A stretch of 14,437 nucleotides of DNA from Pseudomonadota bacterium (GCA_023431725.1 JAEYVN010000363.1:1-14437); one strand, 5' to 3'; positions 1-8,018 are shown, counted from the first letter of the stretch. The notes: generated by a model not told the origin, from the letters alone. Made by a program: numbers and translations.

Positions 1-1
1 A

Positions 2-190
2 TATATCTTCCGGATAGGGCTGCTCCTTGACCCCGAAAGCCCCTCCCACATCGTGCGTGAACACCAGCATGCGTTCGCGTGACACCTTCAGTGTGTGATT
101 GCACAGCACACGAAGCATGTACTGAACACCTTGGCTGGCGCAGATGAGCTGCCATGCATCCGCCGCTTCGTCATAGTCAGCAAACGCTAT
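2..190 (-). pseudogene. Xanthine dehydrogenase/CoxL-type molybdopterin-binding subunit, fragment
   Basis: The minus strand reads open for 63 codons from base 190 to the left edge. It carries the family signatures ICASQGVQYMLR, corresponding to the 'ASTQ..H..R' segment, and HDVGGAFGVKEQPYPED, corresponding to the 'DVGGGFG.K...YPE' motif near the molybdopterin site. In intact proteins of about 750-800 residues these motifs are preceded by roughly 250-300 residues of conserved sequence. Here everything upstream of about base 190 in this frame (cysteine-rich, SVRSCLCD) has no resemblance to the family, and the other two minus frames stop at bases 187 and 192. I therefore read this as a 5'-truncated gene whose remaining 3' part lies outside the window. 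The enzyme family hydroxylates heterocycles or aldehydes with Mo-cofactor, FeS and FAD subunits, so the relic suggests that a catabolic operon was once complete here. Confidence 0.72.
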
Positions 191-694
191 GTCACAGAGA
201 CAGCTTCGAACACTGTAACAACGTTGAGCGCATGAAACTCGAACCCGTCTCTTTTGGCCACTTTGAGAAGCATATCGTGATACTTCGCTGGGCCTCTCCG
301 GCCGAAGGCCTGGAAACGATATTGCAAGGCAACTTGCAATTTTGTGGATGCCCCCGAATATTCGGGAACGACGCCAGCCACTCTTCCACTGAGTCTTGCA
401 GGATCACGTGGAAATCCGAAAACGTTACTTATCCGGAATGTCCCCGCCCGGTGAAGAGGTTGCTCCGCCGCCATACGAACGGCCTTGATGATGTTCTGAT
501 AGCTCCGACCTACGGTTTAGGAAACCTTTTAACACTTAAACATTTCAATGATTTAGAGACAGCATGTTGCATATCTGTTGCGTCGGGCGGTGAGTAATGT
601 TGGGGCGCTCCTCGCCTTAAGATGCTTTGCTTTGTAGCGCTCGCCCGATCTGGGTTAGTTCCCACTTTGATTAGCGCCATGCGCTGACTTATCG
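191..694. other. Eroded stretch with no recognisable gene
   Basis: About 500 bases separate the molybdenum-hydroxylase fragment from the hydrolase. All frames are short. The longest plausible one on the minus strand (about 520 down to 187) reads VGRSYQNIIKAVRMAAEQP and later LQVALQYRFQAFGRRGPAKY. It has protein-like composition, but I do not recognise a family, and it ends at a stop exactly where the molybdenum-hydroxylase frame takes over. It may be part of a second broken gene. Bases 500-600 are AT-richer (for example TTTAAGTGTTAAAAGG on the minus strand) and could be a recombination scar or a promoter. No terminal repeats were found. Confidence 0.4.
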
Positions 695-1618
695 TCAGCC
701 GCGATAGACCGGCTCTGGTTGAGTGAAGAAGCTCAAAAGGATGTGGTAGACGAGCGCGTAGTTCTTCTGTTGCATCGATGCGTGCGCAATGCCTGGCATG
801 ACCGCGAACTGCTTGTCGGGATTCGGCAATTTCTCGAAGAAACTCGCCAAGTCAGCAAACGATGCGATGCCGTCCCATTGACCGCGCATGACGATCGTCG
901 GCACCACAATCTTTTCAGGATTCACGACGGGCAGATTATTGCACATGTCAACGTAAGTGCCGATGGGCATGGAATCGTCCAACGCCAGAATCGCGCTTGC
1001 GAACGCATCGATCACCGCCTGGTCGGCCGTGCCCGGATGATCGCGCTCGAAGATCGATTGCACGAAGGCGCGATCGATCGGACGGCGGTTGCCGCCCGCG
1101 ATGTATTGCGGCAGCTTTTTGCGACGCTCGACCAACGTGGGCGAGCCCTCGCCGGTCCACACGAAGGCGTCCAGCGCGAGGCGCTTGACGCGCTGCGGAT
1201 GCCGCTCTGCAAACATCGCGGCCCGCAGAGCCCCCGACGAGATTCCGTAGACGAAAAGCGGGCCACTGTTGCGCGTATTCTCGATGTATTCAGCCGCGGC
1301 CGCACAATCATCGGCGCCGTTGGAAATGTCGTAGATGATGTCGCGTTTCTTATCGGAGCGGCCGTACCCCTCCATGTCGACCGACCAGGTGTCGAAACCC
1401 TGGGAGGCGAAGTAGTCCATCGCGGATGAATCCGTGCGGCCCGGCACCTGGAGGTCGAACGTTGGCGTACCGGCCATCGAGGAGCCATGCACGAACAGGA
1501 TTGTGCCTTTCCTTTCGGATTCCGTCGTACGCTTCTCCAGCATGAACAGGCGCACGTCCCCCTTGTTGGTCCAGTGTTCCTGCCCCTGGGAACGGCTGCC
1601 GGCTGTGGCCTTAGTCAT
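695..1618 (-). CDS. Alpha/beta hydrolase, substrate unknown
   Basis: A 307-residue cytoplasmic alpha/beta-hydrolase-fold enzyme with no signal peptide. The oxyanion-loop segment is LFVHGSSMAG (41-50). The nucleophile elbow is YGISSGALRA with Ser127 in G-x-S-x-G, the acid is probably Asp249 in MRGQWDGIA, and the base is His279 in GIAHAS, so the triad is complete. The ATG at 1618 is preceded by CAGGAG nine bases upstream, a good ribosome site. The gene lies 60 bases downstream of the triple-RidA gene on the same strand and is probably the last gene of that operon. Family members cleave esters, amides or carbon-carbon bonds of ring-fission products. With RidA-like partners and a former molybdenum hydroxylase nearby, a role in heterocycle or aromatic breakdown is plausible but unproven. 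A small inverted repeat, GCTGAC-TTATC-GTCAGC (683-699), overlaps its stop codon. Confidence 0.9.
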   Translation of the reverse strand: MTKATAGSRSQGQEHWTNKGDVRLFMLEKRTTESERKGTILFVHGSSMAGTPTFDLQVPGRTDSSAMDYFASQGFDTWSVDMEGYGRSDKKRDIIYDISNGADDCAAAAEYIENTRNSGPLFVYGISSGALRAAMFAERHPQRVKRLALDAFVWTGEGSPTLVERRKKLPQYIAGGNRRPIDRAFVQSIFERDHPGTADQAVIDAFASAILALDDSMPIGTYVDMCNNLPVVNPEKIVVPTIVMRGQWDGIASFADLASFFEKLPNPDKQFAVMPGIAHASMQQKNYALVYHILLSFFTQPEPVYRG

Positions 1619-1678
1619 GGAAACACACTCCTGTCAGATGCAAACAAAGACTTGATGGGCATGGGGAGCCTATGCGGG

Positions 1679-2974
1679 CTACGTCTGCGGCGCGTAGACC
1701 CACAGATCGACGAGGACACGGGCGCCGGGCACCGGCAGCCATGGCACCTCGATCGCCGAGATCGGCAACGGCTGGCCGTGCATCGCCTCGTTCCAGGTCT
1801 CAAGAGCGGGGGCGAGGTCGGCTAGATCGGTGTGGTACTGCTGGATGCGCACCGCGTTGGCGAGCGACGTACCGGCCTTCTTGCAGATCGCCTCCGCCTG
1901 CCGCAGGATCGATTGCAACTCGGCCTTCACGGGCGTGGCAAAGAACGGCTGGCTGGCATCAACGCTCGCCTGCGGTATCAAGCGCCCGCCCTCGACCGCC
2001 ATCAATCCGGACAGAAACAGCAAATCGCCGCTTCGGACAGCCGATACGGCTCCGTCGAACAGCGGAGGCTCGTCGCCGGCGACGATGATCTTCTTTGTCG
2101 TCCCGTCGGATGCGAGGGCAACCACGTTAATCTCGATGCGCGAGTCCGGCATGATGAAGCCGGGTGTCGCGGTCGGAATGATGGTGGTGGCAGGCGGCAC
2201 CTTGAAGTGCGCATTCCAGACCTCATTGAACGCCGGCACGTCATCGCGATCCCGCAAGTAAACCTGCGCCTTCAGCACGTTGTCGAGGCAGGAGCCCGCC
2301 GCTTCCAACGAGGGTTGCATCTTGTGGCGAATGATGAACTCGGTCTCCAGCTTGATCGCTGTGCCCTTCCAGAGGCCGACGGGACGACGCGCCGCCGGAT
2401 CGAGCGGCCCCTCCTCCTCCTTGCGGGCTTCTGCAGTTTGGCCGGGCACGAACCTGAAATCGCCGGCGCGCAGGGACGGGCTGTAGCCGGAACTGTGATG
2501 GATCTTGTAGCTCGGCGTGAATGACTGGTGCTCGACCGTAAGGCCCATGCCGGGGGCAACCGCCATCACCTGGAGTTCGATGGTCTGTCCGGTACGGGCA
2601 AAGCGCTGGTGCAGGTTTGAGGTGGAAGGCGGGATGCGGTCCTTGAACACCTCGCGACGCACCTCGTGGTAGGGATCGACCGCGTGCGCACCGGTATAGT
2701 ATTGGTCGACGCGAACCACGTCGGGCAGGCCGGCGCCGCCGGCTTTCAGAACCTCCTCGACATTGCGATAGAGGCGTCGCGCTTCGCGCTTGCAGGGCGG
2801 CTCGCCATTGAGAGGGTGGCCATCGCACCGGACTTCAGGTGCGAGCCCACTCGTGTAGTCAGTCCCGCATTGCCCAGTCGCAAAAATCCATGGACCGGCG
2901 CTCACGCCGCGCGCCAGCTTGATGTTCGTGTTAGGGATCGTAACCGGCAGCAGCGACTTGGTCTTGTTACTCAC
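1679..2974 (-). CDS. Triple-domain RidA/YjgF-family protein
   Basis: A 431-residue protein made of three consecutive RidA (YjgF/YER057c/UK114) domains, at about residues 15-141, 158-290 and 296-429. Each shows the family pattern of an N-terminal strand with G..fVsGq (WIFATGQCG, FRFVPGQTA, LLFLSGLMA), a helix with NveeVL..aG, a V..v..Y strand (VVRVDQYYT, VLKAQVYLR, AVRIQQYHT) and a final IE/V-v-A strand (IELQVMAVA, IEINVVALA, VLVDLWVYA). Ordinary RidA proteins are about 130 residues and work as trimers with active sites between subunits, so this could fold as a single-chain pseudo-trimer. The arginine that binds the carboxylate of imine substrates in E. coli RidA is replaced by Thr118, Thr263 and Ser406, so 2-aminoacrylate deaminase activity is not expected. 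The start is GTG at 2974, overlapping the regulator's stop (GTGA), with GAGG ten bases upstream. Confidence 0.88.
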   Translation of the reverse strand: MSNKTKSLLPVTIPNTNIKLARGVSAGPWIFATGQCGTDYTSGLAPEVRCDGHPLNGEPPCKREARRLYRNVEEVLKAGGAGLPDVVRVDQYYTGAHAVDPYHEVRREVFKDRIPPSTSNLHQRFARTGQTIELQVMAVAPGMGLTVEHQSFTPSYKIHHSSGYSPSLRAGDFRFVPGQTAEARKEEEGPLDPAARRPVGLWKGTAIKLETEFIIRHKMQPSLEAAGSCLDNVLKAQVYLRDRDDVPAFNEVWNAHFKVPPATTIIPTATPGFIMPDSRIEINVVALASDGTTKKIIVAGDEPPLFDGAVSAVRSGDLLFLSGLMAVEGGRLIPQASVDASQPFFATPVKAELQSILRQAEAICKKAGTSLANAVRIQQYHTDLADLAPALETWNEAMHGQPLPISAIEVPWLPVPGARVLVDLWVYAPQT

Positions 2975-3729
2975 GCCTGCGTTTCCTCAAAGTTAGCGAC
3001 GATGAAACTGGTGGTCTTGTCGTAATGCTTGGTCAGCAGCTTGATGGCGAGATCGGCGTCCCGCCCCACGACCGCATTGCGGATAGCGCGGTGCTCGGCC
3101 AAATGGTCGCGCGTCACCTCGCCTGCGAGCGCAAACTGGCGATAGCGACGCACCGTCTGGGTGAGCGCCGCGCGCAGGCGCAGGACCAGCTTGGAACTGG
3201 CCGCGGCGATGATCGCCTTGTGAAAGTCCTCGTGGACGACCTCCCAGCTTGGAAGCGTCTTGGCTGACATATGCGCACCGCGCTCCGTGAGCCGCGCGAG
3301 CTGGTGATAGCTGGCGACCACGCGCGCCTCCCACGCATCGTCACCCTTGGCGATAGACTCCCGCATCGCATCCGCTTCCAGGAGCAGACGCACGCGTGTC
3401 AGGTCGCGGATCTCGTCAACGGAAACAGGCGACACCCAGTAGCCGCGATGATCCGACGAGCAAACGAGATCCTCGGCATGCAGACGGGCGAGTGACTCAC
3501 GGATGGGAGAAAGACCGGCCTGATAACGCTCCTGCAATTCGCGCATCAACAGCTTGGTATTCGGCTCGAGCGCACCGGACAGGATGTCATCGCGTATCCG
3601 CTGGTACACGCTTGTGGCGAGCGTCTGGCCTCCTTCCAGCGTCGCCTTCCCCGCCGCGCTATTGACTAGCTCTCCGGCAGAACGTGGGGCCTTAGCCACT
3701 TTTGTGAGCAAAGCTTGAGTCCGAACCAC
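2971..3729 (-). CDS. GntR-family (FadR/FCD subfamily) transcriptional regulator
   Basis: A 252-residue one-component regulator. The winged helix-turn-helix occupies about residues 38-102 (SVYQRIRDDILSGALEPN, then LSPIRESLARLHAEDLV and a wing, HRGYWVSPVS). An all-helical FCD effector domain follows at about 107-241. FCD metal ligands appear to be His170, His213 (EHRAIRNAV) and His235; the acidic ligand expected four residues before the first His is His166 here. The start is taken as GTG at 3729 after GGGAACGAG. The first 35 residues are not conserved-looking, so a later start is possible. Its last four bases overlap the triple-RidA start, suggesting translational coupling. It probably controls this operon and the divergent binding-protein gene in response to a small organic acid; the effector is unknown. 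Confidence 0.9.
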   Translation of the reverse strand: MVRTQALLTKVAKAPRSAGELVNSAAGKATLEGGQTLATSVYQRIRDDILSGALEPNTKLLMRELQERYQAGLSPIRESLARLHAEDLVCSSDHRGYWVSPVSVDEIRDLTRVRLLLEADAMRESIAKGDDAWEARVVASYHQLARLTERGAHMSAKTLPSWEVVHEDFHKAIIAAASSKLVLRLRAALTQTVRRYRQFALAGEVTRDHLAEHRAIRNAVVGRDADLAIKLLTKHYDKTTSFIVANFEETQA

Positions 3730-3762
3730 AATTCTCGTTCCCGTTCAGCACGAAATTAGCGC

Positions 3763-3790
3763 TTGACAGCCTTCGTACTCATTTTCCAAT
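3763..3790 (+). promoter_or_regulatory. Candidate sigma-70 promoter for the Bug-type binding protein
   Basis: A perfect TTGACA (3763-3768) is followed after 16 bases by TCCAAT (3785-3790), which matches four of six -10 positions. It faces the binding-protein gene, leaving a leader of about 75 bases. The -10 is weak, so the element might need an activator. TAAAAT at 3811-3816 is an alternative -10 without a good -35. Confidence 0.3.
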
Positions 3791-3814
3791 CTTACTGCAA
3801 GTTTCGAAAATAAA

Positions 3815-3833
3815 ATGATTGTTGGATAATCAT
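3815..3833. promoter_or_regulatory. Candidate GntR operator, ATGATT-N7-AATCAT
   Basis: A perfect 6-bp inverted repeat with a 7-bp spacer (GTTGGAT) lies in the divergent intergenic region, just upstream of the binding-protein start. GntR/FCD regulators bind short dyads of this size as dimers, usually between divergently transcribed target genes. If the promoter at 3763-3790 is correct, the site lies just downstream of the transcription start, a position typical of repression. It is assigned by position and symmetry only. Confidence 0.4.
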
Positions 3834-3874
3834 CCCTATTCACAACGGGATCACCCGGGCCACCGAGGGAGACG

Positions 3875-4852
3875 ATGATGATTTTGAGACACGTGGCGGC
3901 CACGATGGTCGCGTGTGCGGCCGTTACTATTGCGTGGACACCATCGGCCGTTGCGCAGGAATGGCCGAACCGCTCGGTGAAGGTGGTGGTGCCTTACGGC
4001 CCCGGCGGCGTCACGGACACGATGGCGCGCCTCACGGCGGATCGGCTGGGCAAAGCGCTGGGCCAGACATTCGTTATCGAGAACCGGGTCGGCGCCGGCG
4101 GCGCGATCGGTGTCGACGCAGCAATGAACGCCCCGCAGGACGGCTATACGATCCTGTTTGTCGGCAGCACGCTTTTCACGGTCCTGCCGCTGGCGCAGAA
4201 GGTGAATTATCAGCCGTTAAAGGACCTCGCGCCCGTCAGCATCACCGGCACGAACGGGATGGTGATGGTGGTCGCCAAGGATGCACCCTACTCGACGCTG
4301 AGCGAATTCATTGACTACGCGCGCAAGAACCCCGGCAAGATCACTTACGCGAGCGGCGGAGCAGCCACCAACAATCATCTCGTGACGGCGGCCCTCGCGG
4401 GGCAGCAAAAGCTGGACATGGTGCACGTGCCGTACAGGGGCGGCCAGGCCGCATTAACGGCCGTGCTTTCGAAGGCGGTTGACATGCATTTCGGCAATTC
4501 GTCCGATCTCATCGAGCCGGTGAAGGGTGGAACGGTTAAAGCGATCGCCGTATCAACGCCCCAGCGCATGCCGCAGCTGCCTGATGTCCCAACAGTTGCC
4601 GAAACCATTCCCGGCTTCGAGTACATCGCGTGGAATGGTTACGCGGTGACGGGCGGCGTACCAACGGAAGTCCGGAAACGTCTCGCCGAGGCGCTGCTGC
4701 CGATCACCCGCGATCCGGAGGTTGTCGCCATTTTCGAGAAGCTAGGCATCGATGCCCTTGGCACCACTCCGGAGGAAGCCGACGCGAGCATTCGCAAAGA
4801 CATGCCGGTCTACGAGAAAATCGTCGAATCCGTGGGCGTGCGCATGAAATAG
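3875..4852 (+). CDS. Tripartite tricarboxylate transporter (Bug/TctC) solute-binding protein
   Basis: A 325-residue periplasmic binding protein of the Bug/TctC family, the receptor component of TctABC-type secondary carriers for carboxylates and other small acids. Residues 1-27 form a signal peptide: Arg near the start, a hydrophobic core, then PSAVA before QEWP. The mature protein starts with the family pattern WPNRSVKVVVPYGPGGVTDT, followed by ENRVGAGGAIG and a long two-lobed body (KITYASGGAATNNHL, VPYRGGQAALTAV, PQRMPQLPDVPTVAE). It begins at the first of two tandem ATGs after GAGGGAGACG. No TctA or TctB membrane genes adjoin it, so it is an orphan receptor, as is common for this family. 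It lies divergent from the GntR-RidA-hydrolase operon and probably delivers that pathway's substrate. Confidence 0.93.
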   Translation: MMILRHVAATMVACAAVTIAWTPSAVAQEWPNRSVKVVVPYGPGGVTDTMARLTADRLGKALGQTFVIENRVGAGGAIGVDAAMNAPQDGYTILFVGSTLFTVLPLAQKVNYQPLKDLAPVSITGTNGMVMVVAKDAPYSTLSEFIDYARKNPGKITYASGGAATNNHLVTAALAGQQKLDMVHVPYRGGQAALTAVLSKAVDMHFGNSSDLIEPVKGGTVKAIAVSTPQRMPQLPDVPTVAETIPGFEYIAWNGYAVTGGVPTEVRKRLAEALLPITRDPEVVAIFEKLGIDALGTTPEEADASIRKDMPVYEKIVESVGVRMK

Positions 4853-4907
4853 CAAGAGCGGGCGCTCCCAAGCCATGCGCCACCAGCTGAAAAGCGCAGA
4901 TCCAAGC

Positions 4908-5627
4908 TCAGTCAGCGAGGCTCCATCCAGATTTCAGAAGCTGCTCTGCGGCCTTCGCTCCAGAAAGATAAGCAATGAATCTCTTCGCCTCTGCTTCTGA
5001 CTTGCAGCTTGAGGTAACGGCCGCTTGATAAATTGTTAGCGACTGTATTTCCAGAGGAAGGAATCCCACAAAATCCAAAGCGGGCATCCCGATCAGCTCG
5101 CTGGCTTGAGTGAGCCCGATCGCGGAATCGCCTGCCGTTATCGTGCGCACAACATCCCTGCCTGATTCGCAAAGCCTGGTCCTGCCCTTGACCTTTTCCG
5201 CTATTCCTAGAAGATCCATCAGCTTGGAAAAGTAGGGACCGGTTGTTCCGCCACCATTCGGGTCGATGTAAGCAATGCTCGGAGCAGCAAGCAGCGTCGC
5301 CGTTAATGCCCCCACGCTGCTAACGTCCGGTTCGGGGGTGCCGCGCAGCACTGCCGCTCCAATCCGCATTGTACCGACGGATATTCGCGTATCGGCATTT
5401 ACGAGATCCAGCGTCAGCAGCTCTTCCATGCCCTGAAAAGACGTCATGACGACATCGACATCGCTGCGCGTAGAGACCTGCGCCGCCACTGCGCGGGCGT
5501 TACCAAAATCAAGCTGCACCAAACATTGCTCGTCGTTTTGGAACAGATCGGAAATCGGCTTCAGCGAATGCTCGTAGGCGCCGGTTGCAACGACGTTCAC
5601 TCTAGAAACACTCATCGACAGCCCCAT
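4908..5627 (-). CDS. ModA-like solute-binding-fold protein lacking a signal peptide
   Basis: A protein of up to 239 residues resembling ABC-type molybdate-like substrate-binding proteins (PBP2 fold). Recognisable parts are a first strand NVVATGAYEHSLKPISDLF, a VDVVMTSFQGMEELL segment at the usual 'aDv' position, the hinge region with IAYIDPNGGGTTGPYFSKLM and LLGIAEKVKGRTRL, and a C-terminal AIGLTQASELIG...FLPLEIQ segment followed by SEAEAKRFIAYLSG. The N-terminus goes straight into the first strand, with no signal peptide or lipobox. The ATG at 5627 has no ribosome site; the ATG at 5615 (235 residues) has GGGG about eight bases upstream and is my preferred start. No permease or ATPase is adjacent. 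It may be a cytoplasmic sensor-like protein, or its secretion signal may have been lost. It is convergent with the Bug-type gene, 55 bases apart. Confidence 0.8.
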   Translation of the reverse strand: MGLSMSVSRVNVVATGAYEHSLKPISDLFQNDEQCLVQLDFGNARAVAAQVSTRSDVDVVMTSFQGMEELLTLDLVNADTRISVGTMRIGAAVLRGTPEPDVSSVGALTATLLAAPSIAYIDPNGGGTTGPYFSKLMDLLGIAEKVKGRTRLCESGRDVVRTITAGDSAIGLTQASELIGMPALDFVGFLPLEIQSLTIYQAAVTSSCKSEAEAKRFIAYLSGAKAAEQLLKSGWSLAD

Positions 5628-5900
5628 CTAGATTTTGTTGAGGGAAGACACCGATCCCGCGCCGTAGACAAGCGACCGGACTCCGTTACGGCTCAGACGG
5701 CGACTTATGCACCTCGAAGGCGACAAGATCGACAAATTACGTCAAGCACAGCCATGGCGATCACCTAGCTACTCGCGCATGCAATCAGGAACGCGCTCTC
5801 CCCGGCGTGCAGAGGAGAAAGCAAGCCAACTTTTCTCGCTTGAGGCTTGAGATTTCGTTCTCTGCTTGTTCTGATGCTGAAATAGCGAATCAGGTGGGGA
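5628..5900. other. Divergent intergenic region without a clear signal
   Basis: About 270 bases lie between the ModA-like gene (minus) and the helicase gene (plus). I see no gene. Weak promoter-like strings facing the helicase occur around 5845-5875 (TTGAGA, then TCTGAT after 17 bases). Nothing convincing faces the minus-strand gene. Confidence 0.35.
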
Positions 5901-7994
5901 ATGACTTTCAGCACGGCGACCACGCCGCAGGCGACGGACTATCTTGCGGCCCTTAATAGGCAGCAACGACGCGCGGTTGAACACCAAGGCACGGCGGCCG
6001 GGACCGCGGCGCCTCCCCTTCTCATCATCGCCGGCGCTGGCTCTGGCAAGACGAATACCCTCGCTCACAGGGTTGCCCACCTCGTTGTTGAAGGCGCAGC
6101 TCCCCGACGGATGATGCTGCTGACTTTTTCTCGGCGCGCGGCTGTAGAGATGCAGAAACGGGTCGAGCGCATCGCCGGCGAGGTTATGGGACCAAGTGGT
6201 CATGTCCTCACCGGTGGACTGACGTGGTCAGGAACATTTCACGCTGTCGGCGCGCGACTCTTGCGCGAATACGCGTTGGAGGTTGGCCTCGACCGCGAAT
6301 TCACGATTCACGACCGAGAGGATTCGGCGGATCTTCTGAATTTGGTTAGGCATGAGCTCGGTTTCTCGAAGACCAAGCGTCGTTTTCCAATGAAAGGCAC
6401 ATGCCTCTCGATCTATTCCCGCAGCGTCAACAGCCAAAGCGATCTTGGCGAAATGTTAGGCGCGCACTTCGCATGGTGCGTCGAGTGGGAGCAGGAGCTT
6501 CGGCAATTGTTTGCTGGCTACGTCGAAGCAAAACAGCGCCAGAACGTGCTCGATTACGACGACTTGCTTCTCTACTGGGCACAGATGATGATGGAGACCT
6601 CGATTGCAGACGAGCTGTCGGGTCGGTTTGATAACGTCTTTGTCGACGAATATCAGGATACAAACCTGCTTCAATCCTCAATTCTGCTGGCTCTGAAGCC
6701 GGCCGGCTCCGGACTCACGGTCGTCGGCGATGACGCGCAGTCCATCTATTCATTTCGATCGGCGACGGTTCGCAACATCCTCGACTTTCCCGGCCAGTTC
6801 AGTCCCGCCGCCGAAATTATCACCCTTGATCGCAACTACCGCTCGACCCAGCCGATCCTCGAGGCAGCAAATGCCGTGATCGAACTGGCGAGCGAGCGCT
6901 TTACGAAAAACCTGTGGTCCGATCGCGCGTCGTCGGAACGACCACAACTGGTCAATGTTGCCGACGACTATGGGCAATCGTCATTTGTGGTCGAACGCAT
7001 CCTCGAGAATCGCGAAGGCGGGATGACACTGAAGTCGCAGGCGGTTCTGTTCAGAACCTCGCATCATAGCGCATCGCTCGAAGTCGAGCTGACCCGTCGT
7101 AACATCCCGTACGTGAAATTCGGCGGTTTGAAGTTTCTGGAGGCCGCGCATATCAAGGACGTCCTGGCTCTCCTTCGCTGGTCTCAAAACCCGAAGGACC
7201 GTGTTTCTGCGTTCCGCGTCGCGCAATTGATGCCGGGGATCGGCCCAGCTGCCGCTGCTCGGCTTCTGGAGCGGATGGACAGCTCTTTCGATACTGCCGA
7301 CGCGCTTTTGTCGTTTAAGCCTCCGGCAGCCGCAGCTGAAGCATGGCCAGCATTTGCGGAGTTGTTCGGTCTTCTGCGAAGAAACTCTGCGGGGTGGCCC
7401 GCAGAGCTGGATCTCGCCTGCCAATGGTATGTCCCTCACCTTGAGCGGAACCATGATGACGCATCGATCAGACAATTGGATCTGATCCAGCTCGCTCAAA
7501 TCGCCGCAACATATCCGAGCCGGGAACGCTTCCTGACCGAGCTGACACTCGATCCACCCGATGCCACCAGCGACGAAGCCGGAACGCCGCTGCAGGATGA
7601 GGACTATCTTATTCTTTCGACCATTCACTCGGCCAAGGGGCAGGAATGGAAGTCAGTATTTGTGCTCAATACGGTTGATGGCTGCATTCCGGCCGATCTG
7701 GCTTTAAACAATCGTCAGGAGCTCGAGGAAGAACGTCGGCTTCTGTATGTCGCGATGACCCGGGCGAAGGACCACCTCCATCTCATGGTCCCGCAACGGT
7801 TCTTCGTGCAGCATCAACGTCAGAATGGTGATCGGCATGTCTACGCACAACGGACCCGATTCATCCCGCAATCAATTCTGAATAAATTCGACAATTGCCA
7901 CTGGCCGTCACAACGATCCCAGCCCGCCGTGTCGCGCACAGCGTCTCGACAGCCAATCGACCTGAAAGCGAAACTGCGCGGCATGTGGAGCTAG
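5901..7994 (+). CDS. UvrD/PcrA/Rep-type superfamily 1A DNA helicase
   Basis: A 697-residue 3'-5' DNA helicase, close to the usual UvrD/PcrA size of 650-750. The motifs are in order and intact. The Q motif is LNRQQRRAVEH (18-28) and Walker A is AGAGSGKT (44-51). Walker B is VDEYQDTN from Val248. Motif III is VGDDAQSIYSFR from Val275, motif IV is LDRNYRST near 309-316, motif V is LSTIHSAKGQEWKSVFVLN near 572-590, and motif VI is EEERRLLYVAMTRAKDHL near 609-626. The ATG at 5901 has an AGGTGGGG ribosome site placed very close, so expression may be modest. It lies 24 bases upstream of the exonuclease III gene on the same strand and is probably co-transcribed. It is likely an accessory paralogue rather than the housekeeping UvrD, judging from its setting; this cannot be shown here. 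Expected roles are unwinding repair intermediates, displacing bound proteins or supporting plasmid replication. Confidence 0.95.
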   Translation: MTFSTATTPQATDYLAALNRQQRRAVEHQGTAAGTAAPPLLIIAGAGSGKTNTLAHRVAHLVVEGAAPRRMMLLTFSRRAAVEMQKRVERIAGEVMGPSGHVLTGGLTWSGTFHAVGARLLREYALEVGLDREFTIHDREDSADLLNLVRHELGFSKTKRRFPMKGTCLSIYSRSVNSQSDLGEMLGAHFAWCVEWEQELRQLFAGYVEAKQRQNVLDYDDLLLYWAQMMMETSIADELSGRFDNVFVDEYQDTNLLQSSILLALKPAGSGLTVVGDDAQSIYSFRSATVRNILDFPGQFSPAAEIITLDRNYRSTQPILEAANAVIELASERFTKNLWSDRASSERPQLVNVADDYGQSSFVVERILENREGGMTLKSQAVLFRTSHHSASLEVELTRRNIPYVKFGGLKFLEAAHIKDVLALLRWSQNPKDRVSAFRVAQLMPGIGPAAAARLLERMDSSFDTADALLSFKPPAAAAEAWPAFAELFGLLRRNSAGWPAELDLACQWYVPHLERNHDDASIRQLDLIQLAQIAATYPSRERFLTELTLDPPDATSDEAGTPLQDEDYLILSTIHSAKGQEWKSVFVLNTVDGCIPADLALNNRQELEEERRLLYVAMTRAKDHLHLMVPQRFFVQHQRQNGDRHVYAQRTRFIPQSILNKFDNCHWPSQRSQPAVSRTASRQPIDLKAKLRGMWS

Positions 7995-8018
7995 AACCTT
8001 TGCGGCTCGAAATCGAGA

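Noticed and set aside
154..597. Plus-strand open frame of 147 codons in the eroded left region
   Set aside because: It overlaps the molybdenum-hydroxylase fragment on the other strand, has low-complexity mixed composition and no ribosome site or family resemblance.
719..1429. Long plus-strand open frame of 236 codons opposite the first alpha/beta hydrolase
   Set aside because: It is antisense to a clearly coding frame with a complete catalytic triad and has no recognisable domain; it arises from GC-rich codon use.
4856..4867. Short inverted repeat GAGCGGGCGCTC between convergent genes as a terminator
   Set aside because: The arms are only four to five bases with a very small loop and no T-run.
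5769..6203. Minus-strand open frame of 144 codons upstream of and overlapping the helicase
   Set aside because: It is antisense to the Walker A region of the helicase for most of its length and has no protein-family features.
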